In this document: piece by piece, positions 25,351 to 34,214 of the stretch | How the letters are laid out: each line of letters begins with the position of its first letter | Numbering within the stretch: position 1 is the stretch's first letter | NCBI GenBank assembly: GCA_030446305.1 | Contig: JASUSA010000001.1 | Span: 62,001-126,000, forward strand | Direction: 5' to 3' | DNA from: Clostridiales bacterium | GTDB lineage: Bacteria > Bacillota > Clostridia > Peptostreptococcales > Acidaminobacteraceae | DNA: 64,000 bases | Notes under the pieces: model-generated | The model's input: the letters and a program-made list of their open reading frames with translations, nothing else | The model's database searches: none | Told to the model about the DNA's origin: nothing | Made by a program: the position numbers and the translations under genes

Positions 25351-26475
25351 TTATTCGAGGTAGCGCCGATGCAGCCTCAATGAAAATTGACAGGTAATCT
25401 CGTAGCTAATGGTTCCCAGCGCCTTTGCATATGCTGCCACAGACACCAGTGGATGCGCATTGCCGCCCATTACAATAACTTCATCACCCATTTTTGGCAT
25501 ATGCTCTCCAACGGCGACCATACACTGATCCATGCAGATAGAACCGACAATTGGGCATGGTTCACCACCTACGAGCACATGCGCTTTGCCGCTCAATCCC
25601 CTAAGCAATCCATCGGCATAGCCCACGGGAATCGTTGCGATATTCATGGTTTCCGGCAAATGATATCGATGACCGTAACTGACACCATCGCCCTTGCTCA
25701 CCGATTTTACCATGGCAATATTGGCTTTGACACACATGACTTCACGAAGTCCAAGCGTTTCCAGTGCAACTTCTTCAGAAGGCGGCTGTCCGTACAGGAC
25801 AATCCCCGGGCGCACCATATCAAAATAGTATTCTGGGAACCTTGCTGAAGCGGCACTATTGCAAATATGCCTAAGTTTAAAGGTCATGCCGCGATTTGAA
25901 AGTGCCTCAAGTACGGTAATAAACAACTGTCCTTGTGCATGCACGGACGCGGTGTCTGTTTCGTCTGCTCGGGCAAAGTGCGAAAAAATACCTTCAACGG
26001 CGATGCCGTTAAGACTGCTGAGCGCCTCAATCGCATCAATCCCTGTCTTATCGGCGGAAAAGCCGAGTCGCCGCATGCCCGTATCAACTTTCACGTGAAC
26101 GCGCAAAGGCTTGCCATATTTCAGTCCGGCGATGTGAAAAACTTCTCCCTGTTCTGTATCATAGAGTGTTTGAATCAAATTCTGTTCAATGAGGACTTCT
26201 GCCGCCTCAACAGGCGAGTAGCCTAAAATAAGAATATCGACATTCGGCAGTGCAGATCGAAGTGTCTGCGCCTCGATAATCGTCGCAACCGCAAAAAAGT
26301 CAACACCCAGCGCATGCAATTTTCTGGCAACGGGTATCATGCCGTGACCATAGGCATCCGCTTTCACCACAGCACACATCTTCGTGCCACCGTAATGCTT
26401 CGCCAGTTGTTTATAATTGTGCGTCAGTGCACCCAAATCAATTTCCATCCATGCCGGACGATATTCATATGCCAT
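25351..26475 (-). CDS. alr: Alanine racemase
   Basis: A 374-residue fold type III PLP enzyme that makes D-alanine for peptidoglycan. The PLP lysine is in AVVKADAYGHG (residues 35-45), the second catalytic Tyr in VSYGHRYHLP, and the C-terminal MDQCMVAVG and ISYEITCQ segments are as expected. Length is normal. It follows nnrED and precedes the antitoxin/toxin pair on the same strand, an order (acpS, alr, antitoxin, mazF) shared with Bacillus. The 243-base gap before it holds a direct repeat and a stem without T-run, so a promoter of its own is likely. Confidence 0.96.
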   Translation of the reverse strand: MAYEYRPAWMEIDLGALTHNYKQLAKHYGGTKMCAVVKADAYGHGMIPVARKLHALGVDFFAVATIIEAQTLRSALPNVDILILGYSPVEAAEVLIEQNLIQTLYDTEQGEVFHIAGLKYGKPLRVHVKVDTGMRRLGFSADKTGIDAIEALSSLNGIAVEGIFSHFARADETDTASVHAQGQLFITVLEALSNRGMTFKLRHICNSAASARFPEYYFDMVRPGIVLYGQPPSEEVALETLGLREVMCVKANIAMVKSVSKGDGVSYGHRYHLPETMNIATIPVGYADGLLRGLSGKAHVLVGGEPCPIVGSICMDQCMVAVGEHMPKMGDEVIVMGGNAHPLVSVAAYAKALGTISYEITCQFSLRLHRRYLE

Positions 26476-26648
26476 TGTCTTACCCCCTCACCTGCTGCAT
26501 CGTATTGCTTCAGCTTTAACATGACCTATAATGACAGCTGTGTACTATTCCTCTGCCATACGACGTCTTAAAGCACCGACTTAAAAATATTTTCAAGTCG
26601 ATGCTTTCCATTAATCTTTCTTTGATATCTCTTGCTTTGATATATTTT

Positions 26649-26681
26649 CAAATGTCAGCAATCGTTCCAAATGTCAGCAAT
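26649..26681. repeat. Fourteen-base direct repeat in the nnrED-alr gap
   Basis: CAAATGTCAGCAAT occurs at 26649-26662 and again at 26668-26681, 19 bases apart (nearly two helical turns). It lies about 175-205 bases upstream of the alr start and could be a pair of protein sites; I know no matching regulator. Confidence 0.5.
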
Positions 26682-26718
26682 TTTTACGATTGCCGGCAGT
26701 ACGGCGATTGCATCGCTA

Positions 26719-28269
26719 TTATTGTTTTAACAGTGCTTTAAAAGCCTGCGTAATGCCTTCAATCAGATCGCCGGCAATCAGACCGTGCTCACCTTTTTGA
26801 ACCGCCATAATATCACCGGAATACCCGTGTAAAAAAACACCTGCAATGGCCGCATCTGCCAATGTCATTCCCTGCGCTATCAGACTTGTAATAATCCCGG
26901 TCAGCACATCGCCGCTTCCCGCTGTCGCCATGCCGGGGTTACCCGTTAAATTGACATAAGCTGAACCATCGGGCAGTGCCACAACAGTCCGTGCCCCTTT
27001 TAAGACGACGATGATCTGCCATTTCACTGCAAACGCAGTGGCCGTATCAATGGGATGACGGTTAATGGCTTCAACTGTCATACCCGTCAAACGGCTCATC
27101 TCGCCGGGATGCGGCGTTATAACAATCTCATTGACACGATTGGCGAGAATCTCAACATTTTTTGACAGTGTATTAAGACCGTCTGCATCAATCACCAGCG
27201 GTTTGTCTACTTGTGTAATCAATTGCCTGACCACCTCAATCATTTCCGCATTTTGACCACAGCCCGGCCCAATGGCAACAACATCGGAACCCTCACAGTT
27301 TTGGATGAGTTTTTCCACTTGATTAATGCCAAAGACACCGCGTCTGGTTTCCATGAGCGGTACTGTGACCACTTCTGGAACACTGGTCGTAATAATGGTA
27401 TGGAGACTTTCTGGTATCACCAGCTTCAGCAACCCAATGCCGGATCTCAGGGAAGCCTTTGCCGCTAATATCGCTGCACCCGTCATGCCAAAAGAGCCGG
27501 CAATCAAACTTGCCTTGCCATAAGTACCCTTATGCGAATTCATCTGACGCTTTGGAATAATACGCCTGACATCGCTCTCTGATATCGTCTGATATAGAAT
27601 ACCCATTTCATCAATCAGTTTATCAGAGAGACCAATGCGTTTCACGATCAGTTCACCATTGTAATCGGCACCTGGAAACATGATATTGCCTACTTTAGGC
27701 AGGCAAATGGCAACGGTTTTATCAGCGCGCACAGCCGTCTTCATGACGCTGCCGTCACTGGCATTGATGCCGCTGGGAATGTCGCAGGCAATGACATATC
27801 CCTGAGACTGGTTAATCTCCTCAATAACAAATTCATAAACGCCGTCAACATCGCGTTTTAATCCAATCCCAAACAAACAGTCGACGACAATATCACCCGG
27901 TCGAATCATCTTGCCCATTTTCTTGACACCGTTGATTTCGTTAATTGCCTCCATGCGAATGTCCAGTGGTTTCAGCATTTCATAATTCAGAGCAGCGTCC
28001 GGTGAGAGTTTTTTCGTATTGCCCACGAGAAAAACAGTAACATTTTTTCCCTGATTGAACAGGTGGCGTGCACAAACCATGCCATCACCGCCGTTGTTGC
28101 CCATGCCAACGACGATTATAATCCGCTGCGCCGACGACTGGAATTGTTTTTCGACTTCTTCAGCCAACGCAATCCCCGAGTTTTCCATCAACACAATAGA
28201 TGGTACCTGATATTTAGCCGAAGCTGTCTGATCAATTTTTCGTATATCCTGTTCTAATGCAATTTTCAC
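26719..28269 (-). CDS. nnr: Bifunctional NAD(P)H-hydrate epimerase / ADP-dependent dehydratase
   Basis: A 516-residue metabolite-repair enzyme. The N-terminal 215 residues are the epimerase (YjeF_N: VGMGNNGGDGMVCARHL), which interconverts R and S forms of NAD(P)H hydrate. The C-terminal 280 residues are a ribokinase-like dehydratase with GTYGKASLIAGS, ITPHPGEMSRL and GNPGMATAGSGDVLTG. The start is GTG at 28269 and overlaps the acpS stop by four bases (GTGA). The acpS-nnr pair is common in Firmicutes. Confidence 0.95.
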   Translation of the reverse strand: MKIALEQDIRKIDQTASAKYQVPSIVLMENSGIALAEEVEKQFQSSAQRIIIVVGMGNNGGDGMVCARHLFNQGKNVTVFLVGNTKKLSPDAALNYEMLKPLDIRMEAINEINGVKKMGKMIRPGDIVVDCLFGIGLKRDVDGVYEFVIEEINQSQGYVIACDIPSGINASDGSVMKTAVRADKTVAICLPKVGNIMFPGADYNGELIVKRIGLSDKLIDEMGILYQTISESDVRRIIPKRQMNSHKGTYGKASLIAGSFGMTGAAILAAKASLRSGIGLLKLVIPESLHTIITTSVPEVVTVPLMETRRGVFGINQVEKLIQNCEGSDVVAIGPGCGQNAEMIEVVRQLITQVDKPLVIDADGLNTLSKNVEILANRVNEIVITPHPGEMSRLTGMTVEAINRHPIDTATAFAVKWQIIVVLKGARTVVALPDGSAYVNLTGNPGMATAGSGDVLTGIITSLIAQGMTLADAAIAGVFLHGYSGDIMAVQKGEHGLIAGDLIEGITQAFKALLKQ

Positions 28270-28652
28270 CCTTTATGCCCCCCAATTGCGATAACAAACG
28301 CGATGACCATTTTTTTGCTGTGTGACAGCGAAAGCTGGAGTTCAGCGATCTTCAATGATTCTGCCAGACATTTGGCCTTCCCGTGCAATATAATGTAAGG
28401 TTTGCCCAGTTCATCTCTGAGCACTTCAATTTCCTTGAGTTCAAATCCGCGCACACCTGTGCCAAAAGCCTTTGAAACAGCCTCTTTGGCTGAAAAAGTC
28501 GCAGCAATCGTCTCGGCTTTCATATGTTTCATCTCAAAATACGCGCGTTCATTTTCTGTAAAATAGCGTTCAATGAAATGCGGTCGTTTCTTTAGAATTG
28601 CTTCTATTCGCTCAATCTCGAGCAAGTCAACACCATTGCCAATCAGCATCAT
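28266..28652 (-). CDS. acpS: Holo-[acyl-carrier-protein] synthase
   Basis: A 4'-phosphopantetheinyl transferase of about 128 residues, which activates acyl carrier protein for fatty acid synthesis. The metal-binding GNGVDLLEIERI motif is at the N-terminus and the FSAKEAVSKAFGTG motif near residue 55, both standard. The frame is open to 28661, but ATG at 28652 (or GTG at 28655) is placed better behind GGAG. It is the first gene of the acpS - nnr - alr group and is translationally coupled to nnr. Confidence 0.94.
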   Translation of the reverse strand: MMLIGNGVDLLEIERIEAILKKRPHFIERYFTENERAYFEMKHMKAETIAATFSAKEAVSKAFGTGVRGFELKEIEVLRDELGKPYIILHGKAKCLAESLKIAELQLSLSHSKKMVIAFVIAIGGHKG

Positions 28653-28729
28653 CACTACCACACTCCATTACGCATAATCGTACACATTATACTTCGAAAC
28701 CCGTCATTCGTCAATGATGGCAAAGCACG

Positions 28730-29443
28730 TCAGACTTTAGCCCGAACACGTATTTTCATTTTTGGAAATTCTTTTGCCTGACGATTTGCAAAAGCCTCCA
28801 GTTCCGACTTGGAGCAGGTCTCAAATCTACTGTCTTCAAGCTGGTTAGATGTATACTGATACTGCTGGAGCGACCAAGCTTGCGCCTTCCCAATACACCT
28901 GCACATATTCTCGAGCGTGGCCTCACTGTGATACGGCAGCAGCACGGTAGTTCTGAATTCGTGCGCAATACCGCTATTGATAATCAAATCAATCGAATCA
29001 TTCAACCATGTCATCGATGCCGTCAGGGCTTGATCGGCAACAAACGGCGCATAGTCGGGAATCAGCCATTTAAAATCCATAGCAATATAGTCGAGCAGTG
29101 ATTCTCGAAACAACTTTTTAAGCATTTCAGGATTCGAACCATTCGTATCCAGTTTAACAGCATATCCCGCATTTTTCAGCGTTCGGATACATTCCGGCAA
29201 ATCCCGGTAAAGTGTTGGTTCCCCACCTGAAATAACGACAGCACGAATGTGCTGCCGTCTTTGATCAAGTTTGGTTAATACAGTATCAAATGTTTCTGTC
29301 TCGGGAGCATTCCCGCGCGCCAAATCGCCATTGTGGCAATATGGACACCTAAAATTGCAGCCATTGGTAAAAATAACACTGGACAGGCGCCCCGGAAAAT
29401 CGCTATAGGAAGTTTTTAAAAAGCCGCCGATGTTCAACGTCAC
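28730..29443 (-). CDS. nrdG: Anaerobic ribonucleotide reductase activating protein (radical SAM)
   Basis: A 237-residue radical SAM enzyme that installs the glycyl radical on NrdD. The cluster-binding CxxxCxxC motif is in NGCNFRCPYCHNGDL at residues 28-42, followed by the glycine-rich SGGEPTLY motif. It is longer than the E. coli NrdG (about 154 residues) and belongs to the larger type common in clostridia and archaea. It follows nrdD on the same strand by about 85 bases, so the two form one operon. Confidence 0.93.
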   Translation of the reverse strand: MTLNIGGFLKTSYSDFPGRLSSVIFTNGCNFRCPYCHNGDLARGNAPETETFDTVLTKLDQRRQHIRAVVISGGEPTLYRDLPECIRTLKNAGYAVKLDTNGSNPEMLKKLFRESLLDYIAMDFKWLIPDYAPFVADQALTASMTWLNDSIDLIINSGIAHEFRTTVLLPYHSEATLENMCRCIGKAQAWSLQQYQYTSNQLEDSRFETCSKSELEAFANRQAKEFPKMKIRVRAKV

Positions 29444-29528
29444 AGCCTCCTTTTAGACGTAAACGTTATTTTACATGTATCTGCATATTTGCATAGCATG
29501 CAGCCCCTTTATCGGAGTCCTTCTCACT

Positions 29529-31622
29529 CTATTTGACAACAAAAGCTTTTCGATCTATAAACTCCGACTGCTTGCCGACATTCCAAGACTGGATCGGTCG
29601 ATGGTAGCCGACGACACGCGACCAGATTTCCGTGGTCTTGCCGCATGTTGGACACGTTGCATGTTCACCTGCAATGTACTTATGATCCTCACAAATGCTA
29701 AAAGTTGGCGTTATGGTGAAATACGGCAGCCGATACTGCTGTGTCACATCTTTTAAAATCGTCTTCACGATTTCAACATCTTCGATTCGCTCAGGAATAA
29801 AGCCATGGAACACTGTGCCGCCTGTGTATTTCGTCTGCAGCGAATCCTGTGCATTCAACGCTTCAAATAAATCTTCCGTATAGCCAACAGGAAGCTGAGT
29901 CGAATTTGTATAGTATGGCGCACCGACGCCTGCTGTTACAATATCCGGGAACATCGCTTTGTCAATTTTAGCAAATCGGTAAGCAGCACCTTCAGCAGGG
30001 CTTGCTTCCAAATTGTACAGATGGCCGGTTTCAAGCTGAAACCTTAAAAGGACTTCATTCATGTAATCCAAGATATCCTCTGCCATTTGCTTACCTTTAA
30101 CAGTTAAAATGCTCTCACGACTCCCTGTGAAGTTTTGAATGCATTCATTCATGCCGTTAGGCCCTATGGTTGCAAAGTGATTGTGCCAATATTCGCCCTG
30201 GGTATCGTAAACGTCCTGCAGATAATACCTTGAATAAGGGTAAAGCCCACGCTGCATATTTTCTTCGAGAATTTTTCGTTTGGACTCGAGTGATTGTTTA
30301 GCAATGTCCATCAGCCTTTCAAGGCTGTCGAGAAGCCCTTCCATTGTATGGTTCATATAGCCCAGCCGCGCCATATTAATGGTAACGACCCCAATGGACC
30401 CCGTCTTTGGATTGGCGCCAAACAGTCCGCCGCCTCTTCTGATGAGCGCTTTGTTGTCAAGTCTCAAGCGACAGCACATGCTGCGGACATCCTCGGGATT
30501 GAGGTCAGAATTGACAAAGTTGCTGAAATACGGCGTACCGTATTTTGCCGTCATTTCCATAATGATATCCGTCACTTCATTATGCCAGTTCCAATCGTCT
30601 GTAATATTGTATGTGGGAATTGGGAATGTAAAAATGCGCCCCTTTGCATCCCCAGCCATCATCACTTCACAAAAAGCTTTGTTAATCATGTCCATTTCCG
30701 GTTGGAACTGCGCATAGGTTTTATTGAAATCATGTTTGCCATCGACGATAATCGGCAAATCACGATGGGTACTCGGCACTTCTTTATCCATGGTAATATT
30801 GAAAAACGGCGTTTGAAAACCGACGCGCGTCGCGATATTCATATTAAAAATAAACGTTTTCATATAATGCTTTACTGTGCCATAATCGAGGCCGTCATGT
30901 GCGACAAAAGGCGCTAGCAGAGTATCGAAATTGGAAATCGCCTGTGCACCAGCCGCTTCCCCCTGAACCGTATAAATAAAATTGACGATTTGGAGCAATG
31001 CCGTGTCAAAGTGTTTTGCAGGCGCTGACTCCACTTTCCCTGAAACGCCGCCGAATCCCTTCAGCAGCAAGTCTTCAAGGCTCCATCCGCAGCAATAGGT
31101 AGAGAGCAGCCCTAAATCGTGAATATGCAGGGCACCTGATTCATGTGCATCCGCAATTTTCTCATCATAAACTTCATTTAGCCAGAAGGATTTCGATGCT
31201 TTTGAAATAATATGATTGTTGAGTCCTTGAAGTGAATACCCCATATTGGAATTTTCCTTGACGAGCCAATCGTTTTGACCTAAGTAATCGTCAAAGAGCG
31301 ATAATATATCCATCGCCGTCTGACGGTGTGCACGTTTTTTCTTGTGCTCATATCGATATTTGATGTAATTTTTTGCCGTCTGGTACTCACCCATTTGCAT
31401 TAGTGTATTCTCAACGACGTCCTGAATCGATTCAACCGTCGGTTTATCCGCTTTTTCAAGTGCAATGACAACATAATCTGTGATCACTTCTGAAAGTTTT
31501 ACCATGTCCTTTCTGAGCCGATCCGGTTTCGTCGCGGCCAAAGCCTTCAAAATCGCCTGTTCTATTTTTTCTCTGTCAAAGGCGACGAGTGCGCCATTGC
31601 GCTTCTCAACATTCATTTGCAT
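29529..31622 (-). CDS. nrdD: Anaerobic (class III) ribonucleoside-triphosphate reductase
   Basis: A 697-residue glycyl radical enzyme that makes dNTPs without oxygen. The N-terminal ATP-cone (VEKRNGALVAFDREKIEQAI, by its start VEKRNG) controls activity. The substrate-site cysteine region reads MCCRLRLDN. The C-terminal zinc site has CEDHKY and CPTCGK, and the glycyl radical Gly is in RVVGYH. ATG at 31622 follows AGGAGG by seven bases, so the longer frame from 31673 is rejected. A perfect NrdR box lies at its promoter. Presence of only this class in the window fits a strict anaerobe. Confidence 0.95.
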   Translation of the reverse strand: MQMNVEKRNGALVAFDREKIEQAILKALAATKPDRLRKDMVKLSEVITDYVVIALEKADKPTVESIQDVVENTLMQMGEYQTAKNYIKYRYEHKKKRAHRQTAMDILSLFDDYLGQNDWLVKENSNMGYSLQGLNNHIISKASKSFWLNEVYDEKIADAHESGALHIHDLGLLSTYCCGWSLEDLLLKGFGGVSGKVESAPAKHFDTALLQIVNFIYTVQGEAAGAQAISNFDTLLAPFVAHDGLDYGTVKHYMKTFIFNMNIATRVGFQTPFFNITMDKEVPSTHRDLPIIVDGKHDFNKTYAQFQPEMDMINKAFCEVMMAGDAKGRIFTFPIPTYNITDDWNWHNEVTDIIMEMTAKYGTPYFSNFVNSDLNPEDVRSMCCRLRLDNKALIRRGGGLFGANPKTGSIGVVTINMARLGYMNHTMEGLLDSLERLMDIAKQSLESKRKILEENMQRGLYPYSRYYLQDVYDTQGEYWHNHFATIGPNGMNECIQNFTGSRESILTVKGKQMAEDILDYMNEVLLRFQLETGHLYNLEASPAEGAAYRFAKIDKAMFPDIVTAGVGAPYYTNSTQLPVGYTEDLFEALNAQDSLQTKYTGGTVFHGFIPERIEDVEIVKTILKDVTQQYRLPYFTITPTFSICEDHKYIAGEHATCPTCGKTTEIWSRVVGYHRPIQSWNVGKQSEFIDRKAFVVK

Positions 31623-31662
31623 GCGATCCCCTCCTCTTGCTACATACAGTATATCCATATCA

Positions 31663-31681
31663 ATTATACACAATATCTTGT
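31663..31681 (-). promoter_or_regulatory. nrdD promoter -10 box with NrdR box
   Basis: On the plus strand ACACAATATCTTGT (31668-31681) matches the NrdR consensus ACACWATATNTWGT at every position. It lies against a minus-strand TATAAT box (31668-31663), so NrdR would block polymerase. A weaker box, ACAGTATATCCATA (31646-31659, 10 of 14 positions), lies two helical turns away. Confidence 0.75.
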
Positions 31682-31786
31682 TGAGATGCGGATGTTTTTT
31701 TAATGTTTTTTTCTTGGGACCTATGGCCTGGTGCTATCGTCTCTGGCTTCATTATGCTAAAATAGCAATAGATGGGAGGCGATACC

Positions 31787-32347
31787 ATGATTATCTATCA
31801 GGCAATTCACAGGGCCCTAAAAGCACATGAAGGCCAAATACGCAAACTAGACCTAGATCTCTATGCGGCTCACCCTATTGAAGTCGGAATGATCTTGTCT
31901 AAATACGGTTTTTCCGACGATGTTATTTGCGCCGGTATTCTTCACGATACACTTGAAGATACACCACTGACTTATGATAATCTCTTTGATGAATTTGGCA
32001 AACACGTTGCCGACCTCGTCAATGATTGTACCGAACAGGATAAATCGCTGGACTGGCATACGCGCAAGACGCTTTACTTGGCACATCTCGAAACCGTATC
32101 AAATGAAGTCCGCTTTATCGTCTGCGTCGATAAACTCACAAATTTAAAAAGCATTCATAGGCACCTAGGTAAAATGGGCGATTCGCTTTGGGCGAAATTC
32201 AATGCGGGTTATGAACAGCAGTCATGGTACTATCACGCTGTATTAAAGCGCCTGGCACCTATCCGGCACCACGCGCTCTATCGTGATCTCGCATCTGAAA
32301 TTGATCTCGTCTTTCCATTCAAAGAATCAGAAATACAAGCAAATTGA
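31787..32347 (+). CDS. HD-domain protein (RelA/SpoT-hydrolase-like)
   Basis: A 186-residue metal-dependent phosphohydrolase. The order H..HPIEVG, then ILHDTLEDT (HD motif near residues 50-58), then CVDKLTNL (distal Asp) is that of the HD_4 / SpoT-like (p)ppGpp hydrolase group, but no synthetase or TGS domain is attached, so it could be a small alarmone hydrolase or a nucleotide phosphohydrolase. ATG at 31787 follows GGGAGG by seven bases. It stands alone, facing bioB, with a repetitive stretch between them. Confidence 0.82.
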   Translation: MIIYQAIHRALKAHEGQIRKLDLDLYAAHPIEVGMILSKYGFSDDVICAGILHDTLEDTPLTYDNLFDEFGKHVADLVNDCTEQDKSLDWHTRKTLYLAHLETVSNEVRFIVCVDKLTNLKSIHRHLGKMGDSLWAKFNAGYEQQSWYYHAVLKRLAPIRHHALYRDLASEIDLVFPFKESEIQAN

Positions 32348-32350
32348 TTT

Positions 32351-32432
32351 TTTACTTACAATCTTTACTTACAATCTTTAAATCTTTAAATCTTTAAACC
32401 TTTAAATCCTTATATCCTTAAACCTTTAAATG
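32351..32432. repeat. Nested short tandem repeats
   Basis: Two exact 13-base units TTTACTTACAATC (32351-32376) are followed by seven units of 7-9 bases of the form TTTAAATC / TTTAAACC / TTATATCC (32377-32432). The tract lies between the convergent HD and bioB genes, so it alters no coding sequence, but slippage could change its length between strains. Confidence 0.85.
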
Positions 32433-32454
32433 ATGTACTTTTCTCATCTAGGGT

Positions 32455-33417
32455 CTAAAACCGGTAGCCCAATGCCGCCATCATTTTTAAATCCGCTTCG
32501 ACGACGCTGCCAAGCGTCGTCAAATAATTCCCTACCATTAACGCGTTGACACCACCTGTCAGCGCGTTTTCAACGTGTCTGCCCAGCTTCGCCCTGCCGC
32601 CTGCGATGCGAATATTCGCCTCCGGTAAAATCAGGCGAAACATCGCAAGTGTTCTTAAAATCTCATCTGTAGAAAGGGGGGCATTCATCGCCATTGGCGT
32701 TCCGTCAATCGGCATCAGTATGTTCATGGGAACAGATTGTATGCCAAGCGCCTTGATTTCAAAAGCGAGGGCAATGCGATCTGCCATCGTCTCACCAAGT
32801 CCGATGATCCCGCCACAGCAGACATTCAATCCAGCTGATTGACATATTTTCACTGTTTCAATACGCTCATCATAGGCATGTGTCGTACAAATCGTCGGAT
32901 AAAATTTTCTCGACGTTTCCAGATTGTGATGATAAGTTGTCACACCAGCCGCTTTCAGCCTTTGTGCCTGCAAAGCCGTCAGCATGCCATGTGAAGCACA
33001 GAGCGAAAGACGCGTTTCTGCTTTCAACCGTCTGTAAATCGGATCAAGTGCTTCCAGCAGCGAATCACTTAGGTATCCACCGCTTGTCACAATGGAAAAA
33101 CAATGAACCCCTGAGTCCTCTGCTGCTTTTGCCGCCTTTATAATGTCGTCAGTTGGCATCATGCCATACGTTGTCACATCTGTCGGATAATATTTTGACT
33201 GTGCACAAAATTTACAGTCTTCACTGCACTTGCCGCTCCTGCCGTTGACTATGGTACACAGCGAGGCGTTATCACCTTTAAATTGACGCCTTACAGCATC
33301 GGCGCCCAGCATCAGCTCTTCTGTCTTGACTGAAGGATTGACAGCGAGGTGATACACCGCCTCATAAGGCCACGAAGCAACGACATCACCTTCCAGCAAA
33401 ACATCTGTCATTTTCAT
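32455..33417 (-). CDS. bioB: Biotin synthase
   Basis: A 320-residue radical SAM enzyme that inserts sulfur into dethiobiotin. The [4Fe-4S] motif CSEDCKFCAQS is near residue 62, and later motifs HNLETS and GIIGLGET are as in known BioB. Residues of the second [2Fe-2S] cluster region (CASHGML, CCGGI) are present. It follows bioY by ten bases. No bioA, bioD or bioF is in the window, so the cell may salvage dethiobiotin or biotin rather than make the whole molecule. ATG follows GGAGG by five bases. Confidence 0.95.
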   Translation of the reverse strand: MKMTDVLLEGDVVASWPYEAVYHLAVNPSVKTEELMLGADAVRRQFKGDNASLCTIVNGRSGKCSEDCKFCAQSKYYPTDVTTYGMMPTDDIIKAAKAAEDSGVHCFSIVTSGGYLSDSLLEALDPIYRRLKAETRLSLCASHGMLTALQAQRLKAAGVTTYHHNLETSRKFYPTICTTHAYDERIETVKICQSAGLNVCCGGIIGLGETMADRIALAFEIKALGIQSVPMNILMPIDGTPMAMNAPLSTDEILRTLAMFRLILPEANIRIAGGRAKLGRHVENALTGGVNALMVGNYLTTLGSVVEADLKMMAALGYRF

Positions 33418-33427
33418 TTGCGCCTCC

Positions 33428-33997
33428 CTATCGTGTACGGTATGCCTTTGTATAGCCCATTTGTCGAAGTCGCGGCAAAATTATTGTCGCGACTGATGCC
33501 GTTATAACACTCATGATTAAATCTGGTCCAATGAATGGAACAAAACCGCCGACGACAGCATTCATAAATGTGTAAGTTCCCTTTGCCAAGTAGACCCTGA
33601 CGATCAAATATAAATAAGGGACACCCACGATATAAACGACCATAAGTCCGGCAACGGTTGCTGCCAACACTTTCGGCAGCGTGGCATTTGACATGCGCTC
33701 AGTTGCCCATCCAATGATATAGGCACACATAATAAACCCTAACAGGTAGCCAAATGTCGGTTGAAAAACATAAGTAGGCCCGCCGCCGTTTGTAAAAACG
33801 GGGATACCGATCAGACCCATGCCTACATAGAGCAGTTGTGACAGCACTCCGCGTTTTGCACCTAACAATGCGCCTGAAAGCGCACAGAAAAAGAACTGAA
33901 ACGTAAAGGGAACAACGCCAATCTGTATTTTAATAAACGCCCCAATCGCCGTCAATGCGGCAAAAATAGCAATAATGACCATGTCTCTCGTCTTCAT
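33428..33997 (-). CDS. bioY: Biotin transporter BioY (ECF S component)
   Basis: A 189-residue membrane protein with about six spans. BioY marks include PFTFQFFFCALSGALLGAK (cited by its start PFTFQ), GLIGIPVFTNGGGP and QPTFGYLLGF. It binds biotin and can work alone or with the ECF module. ATG at 33997 follows GGGAGG by seven bases and is preferred over 34012. It is the first gene of the bioY-bioB operon, whose promoter region carries BirA-like inverted repeats. Confidence 0.95.
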   Translation of the reverse strand: MKTRDMVIIAIFAALTAIGAFIKIQIGVVPFTFQFFFCALSGALLGAKRGVLSQLLYVGMGLIGIPVFTNGGGPTYVFQPTFGYLLGFIMCAYIIGWATERMSNATLPKVLAATVAGLMVVYIVGVPYLYLIVRVYLAKGTYTFMNAVVGGFVPFIGPDLIMSVITASVATIILPRLRQMGYTKAYRTR

Positions 33998-34038
33998 GAA
34001 ATTTCCTCCCAATCCTATTTGAATAACTCTATTTTAAA

Positions 34039-34097
34039 TGTCAACTTATCAATTGTCAACAGTTAACGTTAACTTGGTTGTCGTTTTCGGTTAACAA
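34039..34097. promoter_or_regulatory. Two tandem BirA-like operators upstream of bioYB
   Basis: TGTCAAC (34039-34045) and GTTAACG (34062-34068) are 16 bases apart; CGTTAAC (34067-34073) and GTTAACAA (34090-34097) are again 16 apart. Half-sites ending in AAC and starting with GTT with this spacing are the known form of biotin operators bound by BirA. Two sites side by side would allow cooperative repression. birA itself is not in the window. Confidence 0.6.
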
Positions 34098-34170
34098 TCG
34101 TTTTGCCCTTATTTTCACTTCACACCCTTTTATAAAAAGATGAATTTGCCCCAATATCATGATTCGTATC

Positions 34171-34214
34171 AAAAAATAAAAAAAACACACCTCCTGCCAA
34201 ATTAGAGATGTGTG
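34171..34214 (-). terminator. Terminator of psuG
   Basis: On the minus strand CACAC..TCT pairs with GAG..GTGTG, with one mismatch, and runs into T8ATTTTTT. Confidence 0.65.

Noticed and set aside
30294-30917. Plus-strand frame of 207 codons
   Set aside because: It lies inside nrdD on the opposite strand and has no family features.
32351-32432. CRISPR array
   Set aside because: Units are only 8-13 bases, contiguous and without spacers, and no cas genes are present.
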